The translations under genes and the position numbers were made by a program. A DNA stretch of 59,971 bases from an uncultured Bacteroides sp. (GTDB lineage Bacteria > Bacteroidota > Bacteroidia > Bacteroidales > Bacteroidaceae). Below the pieces are notes generated by a model that made no database searches, was not told the DNA's origin, and worked only from the letters and a program-made list of their open reading frames with translations. The DNA lies in assembly GCA_949285075.1 (NCBI GenBank), contig CASDXF010000023.1:1-59971 (forward strand), written 5' to 3'. The stretch's first letter is position 1; each line of letters begins with the position of its first letter. This document shows positions 41,643 to 48,848 of this stretch, piece after piece.

Positions 41643-44263
41643 TGGGAGATATGAGGAATAAATACATTAAGGCGGTCGGCCTCTCGCTGCTGATGGCGTG
41701 CTGCCTGCCACAGGAGGGAAGCGCCGCGATATGGCCTTTCAAGAAAAAGAAGAAGGAAGAGAAGAAGGAGGTGCTTACTCCTTACCAGAAGCTGTTCAAG
41801 AACAAGAAGACGCAGACGGCCCGCGGCCTGATGACGGTTCACAAGGTGGAGGACAAGGTATACGTGGAGTTTCCCGTATCGATGTTGGGAAAGGAAATGC
41901 TTCTCGTGTCGGCCATAGAGAACACTAGCGACGGCGGGGAGGGAGCGCCCGGGCAGTTAGGCGGCTCCGACGTGCGCCTGCGCTTCGAGATGGTAGACTC
42001 TACGATAGTGGCCCGTATGCCGCTGCTGAGCAAGCCCGTGAACACGAGCGGGGACACCTGCATCAGCCGGGCGTTGGATGAGGCCCACAATCCGGGAATC
42101 TTCAAGAGCTTCAAGGTACTGGCCTGCACGCCGGACAGCTCGGCGCTCGTGGTCGACATGAAAGGGCTGTTTCTGGAGGGGTCGGCCTTTACGAAGCCTT
42201 TTCCGAAGACCTCGGCGAACGGCTACTACGGTTTCGTGTCGAGGGAGCATACCCTGAACAGCGAGAAGTCGTCCATACTGGGCGTTTCGGCCGCTCCGGG
42301 CAACATCGCGGTGCGCGAGGAGCTGTGCTACTCGGTAGACCATAACCTGATGGGGGCCTACGACATGTATAGCGACGTGCCCCTGACCGCCGTGGTGACC
42401 AAGATGCTGTACCTCTTGCCGGAGAAACCGATGGCCCCCCGTCTGGCGGACTCCCGCTTAGGGCTGACGACGCAGCTGAAGAGCGACTTTCCGGGAGCGG
42501 ACAGCGAGGTGAAGAACGTGCGTTACGCCAAGCGTTGGCGGATAGAGCCTTCCGACTCGGCCGCCTACCGCAGGGGAGAGAAGGTGCGCCCCAAAAGGCA
42601 ACTGGTGTTCTACATAGACAGCCTGATACCCTCCAAATGGCATCCGTACATCAAGGCCGGAGCGGAATCGTGGAACGGGCCGTTCGAGAAGATTGGCTTT
42701 AAGGACGTGATTCTCGTCAAGGAGTTCCCGAAGGAAGACTCGCTGTTCGACGCGAACAGCCTCGACGTGATGACCATACGCTACTCCGCCTCGTGGATGA
42801 ACTCGGCGCAGACCACGCTGCACGCCGACGTCCGCACGGGAGAGATTCTGAACGCCTCTATCCTGATGAACGCCAACCTGATAAGCGTGCATTATACAGA
42901 CCGCATAGCCGCTACGGCCGCCACGGACCCGAGGGTAAGGGCCGAGGTGTTTCCGCGGGAGGTGCAGGGGGAGATGATTCAGGCGGCCATCGCGCAGGCG
43001 GTGGGAACCGGACTGGGACTGACCGTGAACGACGGGGCGCTTTACGCCTATCCCGTGGACTCGCTGCGCTCTCCCGCCTTTACGCAAGCCTACGGACTGG
43101 CTCCCACGGTGATGCTGAGCGAGGTGGCCTTTAACGACGTGGCCACGGCGGACGACGTGAAGCGGGGAGTCCGTCTGGTGAACTCGCTTCCGGGCGCGTA
43201 CGACGAACTGGTCATCAAGTACCTCTATCAGCCTGTCTACGCGCCGACAGCTAAGGCGGAAAGGGATACGCTGAACGCTTGGATTCGGGCGAGGCAGGGC
43301 GACCCGCGGTACACCTACGTGCGCGCTCAGCCGAACTTCGAGTCGGACCCCCGCAACGTGCGGGGCGGACTGGGCGACGACAACCTGAAGTCGCTCCGCT
43401 ACATGCTGTCCAATATCCGTACCGCCTGCGAGAACTACTACCGGTGGTTCGCCGAGGGCGACAGGGACCTCTCTATGCGGAGCCGGGTGCACTCGGCCCT
43501 GTGCGACCGGCTGTCGAGCCGCTTCTATACGCTCTTCTCCTATATCGGGGGAATCTACCTGAACGATGTCCGCGAGGGCGAAGCTACGCCGAGCTACTCG
43601 ATGGTGGACAAGGAACGGCAGAAAGAGGCCCTGCGGATGGCGCTGGAGTTGGCTAAGGACTTGGACTGGGTGGACGACAAGACTCACGCGCCGGACTTCG
43701 CGATAGCGGACAGGAAGGCGGACAAGATGAGGATGGACATCTTCAACGGCATTTTCGCCCGTCTGCCCTACGTGGAGGTTTGCTCCGAGCAGTTTCCCGA
43801 AACGGCTTACACGGCCTCGGAGTATCTGGACGACGTTTACGCCGTGGTATGGGACGGACTGCTGAAGCGCCGCCCGTTGGAGGAGTTCGAGAAATCCCTG
43901 CAAACCTCTTTCCTGCAGAGCGTCATCTCCACCTCTACGGTCACCTCGCCGGTAGGTAGCTTTAAGGCCTCGAAGGAGGCTTTCGCCCCGTCGCGCGAGC
44001 CTAAGGTTTCCTTGTCCGCCTTGCGCGAGGGCGAGCGGCCCGCCCGTGAAGCGGTGGCCTTTCGGCGTGCGGGCGAGGTGTCGGGATTCTCTCCCGTGCC
44101 GCCCATTTATTCCAGTCAGGTGAAGGTGGCTTCTTACTATTTCGACCTTCTGACGCGTACGAAGGAGCTGCTCGAAGAGTCGCTCTCCTCCGTTCCGGCA
44201 GTCGACCGCTCGCATTATGAGCTGTTGCTGTATCGTGTCAGGAAGGCTGTCGAGATAGAATAG
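41639..44263 (+). CDS. catalytically dead paralogue of the DUF5117-type metalloprotease
   Basis: 874 residues, same layout as the preceding protease (signal peptide, lysine-rich linker, beta domain, protease domain). The ATGA overlap couples their translation. Where the sister has HEVGHTLALMH, this protein has QAVGTGLGLTV: Q453, A454, T457 and V463 replace H452, E453, H456 and H462, so all zinc ligands and the general base are gone. The frame is intact and well conserved elsewhere (PSDSAAYRRGE, YIGGIYLND, LLLYRVRKAVE), which argues against decay. Probable roles: regulator, chaperone or binding partner of the active sister. The operon ends at the terminator beginning at 44290. Confidence 0.85.
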   Translation: MMGDMRNKYIKAVGLSLLMACCLPQEGSAAIWPFKKKKKEEKKEVLTPYQKLFKNKKTQTARGLMTVHKVEDKVYVEFPVSMLGKEMLLVSAIENTSDGGEGAPGQLGGSDVRLRFEMVDSTIVARMPLLSKPVNTSGDTCISRALDEAHNPGIFKSFKVLACTPDSSALVVDMKGLFLEGSAFTKPFPKTSANGYYGFVSREHTLNSEKSSILGVSAAPGNIAVREELCYSVDHNLMGAYDMYSDVPLTAVVTKMLYLLPEKPMAPRLADSRLGLTTQLKSDFPGADSEVKNVRYAKRWRIEPSDSAAYRRGEKVRPKRQLVFYIDSLIPSKWHPYIKAGAESWNGPFEKIGFKDVILVKEFPKEDSLFDANSLDVMTIRYSASWMNSAQTTLHADVRTGEILNASILMNANLISVHYTDRIAATAATDPRVRAEVFPREVQGEMIQAAIAQAVGTGLGLTVNDGALYAYPVDSLRSPAFTQAYGLAPTVMLSEVAFNDVATADDVKRGVRLVNSLPGAYDELVIKYLYQPVYAPTAKAERDTLNAWIRARQGDPRYTYVRAQPNFESDPRNVRGGLGDDNLKSLRYMLSNIRTACENYYRWFAEGDRDLSMRSRVHSALCDRLSSRFYTLFSYIGGIYLNDVREGEATPSYSMVDKERQKEALRMALELAKDLDWVDDKTHAPDFAIADRKADKMRMDIFNGIFARLPYVEVCSEQFPETAYTASEYLDDVYAVVWDGLLKRRPLEEFEKSLQTSFLQSVISTSTVTSPVGSFKASKEAFAPSREPKVSLSALREGERPAREAVAFRRAGEVSGFSPVPPIYSSQVKVASYYFDLLTRTKELLEESLSSVPAVDRSHYELLLYRVRKAVEIE

Positions 44264-44289
44264 CGATTGTTTTTCGGATAATACGTTTG

Positions 44290-44337
44290 GAGCGAGGGCG
44301 GGTCATCGTGTACACCGCCCTCGCTCTTCCTTTTTTT
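44290..44337 (+). terminator. intrinsic terminator of SusCD locus 2
   Basis: GAGCGAGGGCGG (44290-44301) pairs perfectly with CCGCCCTCGCTC (44315-44326), followed by TTCC and seven T. It lies 27 bp after the last stop. Confidence 0.92.
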
Positions 44338-44430
44338 GACTGACCGCCGCCTCTGTCTCTCTTCTGAATGCGTAATCTGTTGACGGTCATTATGTTCTGC
44401 TGAATGATTCCTCCGGAAGGCTCCGGCTCC

Positions 44431-44548
44431 CCTCTCGCCCTTGAGCCGCTGCCCTATTTCTCGCGAGCCGCTGCCCTTTCCGTCGCGAGAAACAGCCCTT
44501 TCCGTCACGAGGTATAGCCCTATCCCTCAATAGCCCTATCCCTCAGGC
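44431..44548. repeat. dispersed 22-bp-unit intergenic element, copy E
   Basis: Units at 44451, 44473, 44495, then shortened units at 44517 and 44533. Bases 44431-44530 are identical, 100 of 100, to 56351-56450 (copy F). The remainder of this 587-bp gap holds the terminator at 44290, the promoter at 44725 and no gene. Confidence 0.9.
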
Positions 44549-44724
44549 CGGGAAAAGCGTATGGAGAGAAGGTATATTTATTCCCCGTTCCGAAGCCCTG
44601 TGCTTATGCGCTTTATGTGTCTTCTTCGGTGAAGGGAACTGCTTCGGAAAACGCTTCCGTTCCGGGCCTGCGTAGGGAATTAAACAGTTGCTAATGATTT
44701 TTTTCTCATTAAAAGAATTCCCGT

Positions 44725-44756
44725 TTTGCTCATATAAAATAAAAAACATATCTTTG
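44725..44756 (+). promoter_or_regulatory. canonical promoter for the AraC gene at 44851
   Basis: TTTG (44725-44728), exactly 20 bp, TATCTTTG (44749-44756). The leader is about 90 nt. Confidence 0.75.
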
Positions 44757-44850
44757 CCTCCCTTGCTTTTCGTTCGCGCCTCGCGATTGGGGAATAGCTT
44801 GTCGTGAAAGGATAAGTAACAAGGATTTGGTACATTGAAAGAATACGGGT

Positions 44851-45726
44851 ATGAATGACATTTGCGACACGATGTTCCTCTATCGGGGAGAACACGACGC
44901 TTGCGGTAATGCGGCGGGCGTATCCCACGCTGTCGTGGGATTTCTTGAGCTGAATGCGGGGCAATTGGCTGAGGAACGGCCGTCGTGGTCTACGCTTGTG
45001 TTCGTATTGCGGGGCCGTCTCCGCGTAAGTCTCTCCGGATGTACGGACTGTGAAGTCGGTGCGGGATATTTTTTCCTTGTTCCGACGGGAAGCGTGTTTT
45101 GCGGCGAGGCGTTGGAGCCCGTGACGCTGATAAGCTATTCCTTCGAGCGGTACGCGCTGTGTCATGGCATGTCCATGTCTTCGCTATACAAGCGCCTTTC
45201 TTCCTTATCTGGCGAGGAGTCTTCTCTCTTTCTCCTGCCCGTTATCAGTCTGCTGCGCGAGGAGTTGGAGGTGACGCTTCATGCCATGCAAGCCCGCATG
45301 CCTTGTCTTTATTATCAGGTTTATAAAGTCGATATTTTGTTCCTTATGCTTAGAAACCTGTACGATGAGAGACAGCTTGCCCGTTTGTTCGGGCCGATTC
45401 TGAGTGAGGACCCAGACTTTAAGGAGAAAGTGCTTCGGAGCTATTCGGAAGTAAATAGAGTGAAAGAGCTGTGCGGTCTGCTCCACATGTCTCCCACTTC
45501 GTTCAACCGTAAGTTTCAGTCCGTCTTTCACATGCCTGCCGGGGAGTGGCTGATGCTGAAGAAGAAAGAAAGCATCCTGCGGGATATTCGGCTGACTCGC
45601 CTGAGCCTTGTGGAGATTGCGGATAAATATAACCTCACACCCAACTACCTGATGGCTTTCTGTAAGGAACGGTTTCATAAAACTTTTAGCGAGTTGCGTA
45701 AGTCTTGTGCCGGAGAAAATACCTGA
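44851..45726 (+). CDS. AraC-family transcriptional regulator
   Basis: 291 residues. A cupin-like N-terminal part (about 25-95: 'WSTLVFVLRGRLRVSLSG...VGAGYFFLVPTGSVFCGEAL'), a helical middle, and a C-terminal AraC DNA-binding domain (about 195-288: 'VNRVKELCGLLHMSPTSFNRKFQSVFHMPAGEWLMLKKKESILRDIRLTRLSLVEIADKYNLTPNYLMAFCKERFHKTF'). The position just before the polysaccharide operon, in the same direction, makes it a candidate regulator of that operon. It has its own promoter. Confidence 0.9.
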   Translation: MNDICDTMFLYRGEHDACGNAAGVSHAVVGFLELNAGQLAEERPSWSTLVFVLRGRLRVSLSGCTDCEVGAGYFFLVPTGSVFCGEALEPVTLISYSFERYALCHGMSMSSLYKRLSSLSGEESSLFLLPVISLLREELEVTLHAMQARMPCLYYQVYKVDILFLMLRNLYDERQLARLFGPILSEDPDFKEKVLRSYSEVNRVKELCGLLHMSPTSFNRKFQSVFHMPAGEWLMLKKKESILRDIRLTRLSLVEIADKYNLTPNYLMAFCKERFHKTFSELRKSCAGENT

Positions 45727-46059
45727 ATAGTCTTTCGGGAGGAAGAAGTCTGGAGCGGTCTTTAGGGGAAAGCGGAGGCGAAGATCAGGTGAAAAAAATG
45801 CGCCGATGGTTGAAAACCTTACTAATAGAGTTGTAAATCATAGTATTGAAAGCTCTCTTTATTCCGTTCTTTGCAAACGGAGATGAAGAGCGAGGTTTAG
45901 GGTGAGACGTTGCTTAGCATAGATATTGATTATATATACATAAATGTAGACATAAGTTTGGGTATCGACGCGGACGGAGAGAACGTGTGCGTGGAGCGTG
46001 TTTCCCGGTCGCGTTCCGGTCCGTAAGACGGAGGACTTATTGTCTGAGACTGGTAGATT
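45727..46059. other. intergenic leader before the GT2 operon
   Basis: 333 bp, no gene. It contains an exact -7 box TAAGTTTG at 45953-45960 (a TTG lies 24 bp before it, slightly too far) and a small dyad CCGTT/AACGG at 45864-45880. AraC operators may lie here but none is recognised. Confidence 0.4.
45953..45960 (+). promoter_or_regulatory. -7 box (TAAGTTTG) for the GT2 operon
   Basis: Exact TAnnTTTG match 100 bp before the GTG start at 46060. Poor -33 spacing could reflect dependence on an activator such as the upstream AraC protein. Confidence 0.4.
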
Positions 46060-47391
46060 GTGAAACGGTATTTGGCGACAGTTGCGCTTCTTGCGCTGCT
46101 TACTGCCTTTGTTGGCGGCGCGTCGTTTACTCCTGCGTTGGCGCAGGAGGAGGCTGTCGCTGTCGATAAGGAAAAGCGTGCCGAGGAGGAGGCCTCTCCT
46201 CTGAAAGAGTCTTACGAGCTCTGGGGATGGAACGTGTTCAGATATTACTACTACCTTTATAAGCATTTGTTTGTGGGCTATCCGTGGGTCGTACGGGTGG
46301 CCTACGGCGTGGTCTTGCTCTGCTGCGCGGGATTTGTCCTGCTGTTCTGCGCCATGGTTGTAGATGTCCGCATACGAAGGCGGAACAAGAAAAAGTACGA
46401 TTGGCTGCGGGAAACTTATCTGGAGAAGCTGAAAGGAATCTGCTACGCCGAAGTGGAGAACCTTCCTACGGAGGAAATCAGCAACCGTATAGGCTATAAG
46501 CCGGAGAAATGGAAGGACTGGGAATTGCTGCAATGGGCATATATCTTTATGGAAGTAAGTACGTTTACCAATACGCAGAATCCTAACTTGACGAACATTC
46601 AGCGCGCCATGCGGTTGGTGGGGATGAATGAATACGTGGAGAAGAGGCTGACGCATGGCAAGCGCAAGACGAGAATGAGGGTGATACAGTTCGTCCGGCT
46701 GACCAATATGCAGTTGTCGAACAGCCTCGTGGCGCATCTGCTGAACTCGAACGATACCCAGTTGCGTAAGGCTTCGCGCCTCTACTATATGTGTACGAGC
46801 AAGGACGACCCTTACGCTTTCTTCGAGGAAGAGAGTAAGAAAAGCATCACTTTTTCCGCTTGGGACGAAATGGAGCTCCACGGCATATTCGAGAAAATCC
46901 GCGAGGCGGGGAGAACGGCTCCGTCATTTGTCCCGTTGATTCAGAAAATAGAAAATCCGAAGATTGTAGCTTTCCTGATACAGGAAGTGGCCTATTGGGG
47001 AACGGATTCGGACATGCGCTTCCTGATGCGCTATTTTGAATCTTCCAACTATCTGTATAGGCAGGCGGCTTTCATGTGTATGGGAGTTCGGAAGTTTGAG
47101 GAGAGCGAGGAGCCGATGAGGAAGGTGTTCTCTGAGCAGACGGAAGTGCTCCGCCGTTCCATATTGAACGCTGTGCTGAAAATAGACTCCAGAAGGTGTG
47201 TCCCTTTCTTTGTAGAAGCCTATCAAGGGACAAGTTCCGGGTTGACTAAACGAACGGCATTGCGCTGCTTATGGATGTACGGACCGCAGGGAAGGAGCGC
47301 TTTTGACCAATTGAAAATGCGGGCTTCCGAAAATGAGGCCGTTCTTTTTGAGCATGTAGCTAACCCGTTGATAAATCACGATGCCTTATGA
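46060..47391 (+). CDS. membrane-anchored HEAT-repeat protein of the GT2 operon
   Basis: 443 residues, GTG start. Signal peptide with cleavage near ALA-Q (about 28), a short periplasmic stretch, one membrane span at about 78-102 followed by RIRRRNKKK (inside-positive), then a cytoplasmic helical-repeat region (about 110-443) with HEAT-like units such as 'KRTALRCLWMYG' and 'LYRQAAFMCMGVRKF'. No enzyme motif. It overlaps the GT2 gene by 4 nt (ATGA). The predicted topology puts the repeats beside the cytoplasmic catalytic domain of the synthase, suggesting a partner or regulator of it. Confidence 0.75.
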   Translation: MKRYLATVALLALLTAFVGGASFTPALAQEEAVAVDKEKRAEEEASPLKESYELWGWNVFRYYYYLYKHLFVGYPWVVRVAYGVVLLCCAGFVLLFCAMVVDVRIRRRNKKKYDWLRETYLEKLKGICYAEVENLPTEEISNRIGYKPEKWKDWELLQWAYIFMEVSTFTNTQNPNLTNIQRAMRLVGMNEYVEKRLTHGKRKTRMRVIQFVRLTNMQLSNSLVAHLLNSNDTQLRKASRLYYMCTSKDDPYAFFEEESKKSITFSAWDEMELHGIFEKIREAGRTAPSFVPLIQKIENPKIVAFLIQEVAYWGTDSDMRFLMRYFESSNYLYRQAAFMCMGVRKFEESEEPMRKVFSEQTEVLRRSILNAVLKIDSRRCVPFFVEAYQGTSSGLTKRTALRCLWMYGPQGRSAFDQLKMRASENEAVLFEHVANPLINHDAL

Positions 47392-48848
47392 GAGATATTA
47401 TATTCTACTTTTACGGTTATATCGTGTTCTTTTATTCCATGGGGTTGATAATCTCCTACATGGTGCTTATGTGGCTTGCGGAGATAGGCATTCTCCGCAG
47501 TAAGCGCTCACACCTCAACCCATATTCTAAGCAGCTTATCAATAATAGTCCTTACACCCCCGGGGTCTCGATTATCGCTCCGGCTTATAATGAGGAAAAG
47601 ACGATAGTGGACAACGTGAAGTCGCTGCTTGCGCAGGAGTATCCCATCTTTGAGGTTATCATCGTGAACGACGGAAGTAAGGACAAAACGCTGGAACTGC
47701 TGATAGAGAACTTCTCGCTCGTGGAGGTGCCCTTCGCCTACGTGGAGTACATACACACCAAACCCTACCGGCGTATGCTGAAGTCTACCGCGCCCGAGTA
47801 TTCGAGGTTGATTGTAGTCGATAAGGAGAACGGGGGAACGAAGGCCGACGCGGTGAATGCCGGGCTTAACGTCTCTTCTTATCCCTACTTCATCAATACC
47901 GACGTGGACTGTATCCTCGCTAAGGACGCTATATCGCAGTGCATCATGCCCATTTTGGAGTCGGACGACGTGATAGCCGTCAGCGGGGTCATGGCCGTGG
48001 CCAACGGCTGCAAGGTGGAGAAGGGGGAGATAACGGAGTTCAGGCCGCCCCATACGCCCTGCGCGCTGTTCCAGACGGTGGAGTATATGCGCTCGTTCCT
48101 TATCGGAAAGATGGGTTGGTCTACCATAAACGCCATGCCGAACGTCTCCGGAGGTTACGGTCTTTTCGACAAGCGGGTGGTCATAGCGGCCGGAGGTTAT
48201 AGCTACGACTCCTTCGCCGAGGATATGGATATGCTCATCCGTATGGTGGGCTACTGCTGCGACTTTAAGCGCAAGTACCGCGTCGTGCAGATTCCGGCCA
48301 CCTGCTGCTGGACGGAGGTTCCGCCAACGTTAGTGCAGCTTTATCGGCAGCGCGTGCGTTGGGGCAGAGGGCTGATACAGACTTTCGCCCGCCACCGCCA
48401 TTTCCTTTTCAACAAGAAGTACAGGCGTTTGGGCCTGATAACGCTGCCTTACGTGTTCGTGTTCGAGTTCTTGGCGCCTTTCATCGAGTTCGTCGGGTTC
48501 TTCATCTTCCTCTATCAGGCCTTTACCGGTAGGGTAAATTGGGAGTCCGCTTTGGTTATTTTCTTGGGGCTTTACACCTTCTGCATCGTGCTGTCGCTAG
48601 TTGTCGTGTTCTACGATTACACTATCGGCGGCTCCTACCGCAAGGTGGGCTCTTACGTCTGGGTGGTGATGGCGGCCCTTCTGGAACCGTTCCTCTACCA
48701 TCCGCTAAGCGTATTCTTTTCCATCAAGGGATACTTCAACTTCCTGATTAACACGAGGGCGGCTTGGGGCGAAATGAAGCGTAAGGGATTCTCAAGCAAA
48801 AAGGAGAAGGAGAGAGTTTATGAGCAACAATGGGAGGGGACGCTATGA
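47388..48848 (+). CDS. processive family-2 glycosyltransferase (polysaccharide synthase, YaiP/PgaC-like)
   Basis: 486 residues. N-terminal membrane segment about 7-31. The cytoplasmic GT-A domain has VNDGS (94-97), TDVDC (171-175, metal/UDP site), EDMD (278-281, general base) and QRVRW (321-325). QxxRW is the mark of processive synthases such as cellulose, PNAG and hyaluronan synthases. At least three more membrane spans follow in about 345-455. It should polymerise a sugar from a nucleotide donor and extrude it across the inner membrane; the sugar is not predictable. Coupled by 4-nt overlaps to genes on both sides. Confidence 0.9.
   Translation: MRDIIFYFYGYIVFFYSMGLIISYMVLMWLAEIGILRSKRSHLNPYSKQLINNSPYTPGVSIIAPAYNEEKTIVDNVKSLLAQEYPIFEVIIVNDGSKDKTLELLIENFSLVEVPFAYVEYIHTKPYRRMLKSTAPEYSRLIVVDKENGGTKADAVNAGLNVSSYPYFINTDVDCILAKDAISQCIMPILESDDVIAVSGVMAVANGCKVEKGEITEFRPPHTPCALFQTVEYMRSFLIGKMGWSTINAMPNVSGGYGLFDKRVVIAAGGYSYDSFAEDMDMLIRMVGYCCDFKRKYRVVQIPATCCWTEVPPTLVQLYRQRVRWGRGLIQTFARHRHFLFNKKYRRLGLITLPYVFVFEFLAPFIEFVGFFIFLYQAFTGRVNWESALVIFLGLYTFCIVLSLVVVFYDYTIGGSYRKVGSYVWVVMAALLEPFLYHPLSVFFSIKGYFNFLINTRAAWGEMKRKGFSSKKEKERVYEQQWEGTL

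Noticed and set aside
42458-44215. 585-residue open frame on the minus strand
   Set aside because: It is the antisense of the coherent pseudoprotease gene; its translation is rich in Arg, His, Gln and Val without any recognisable domain.
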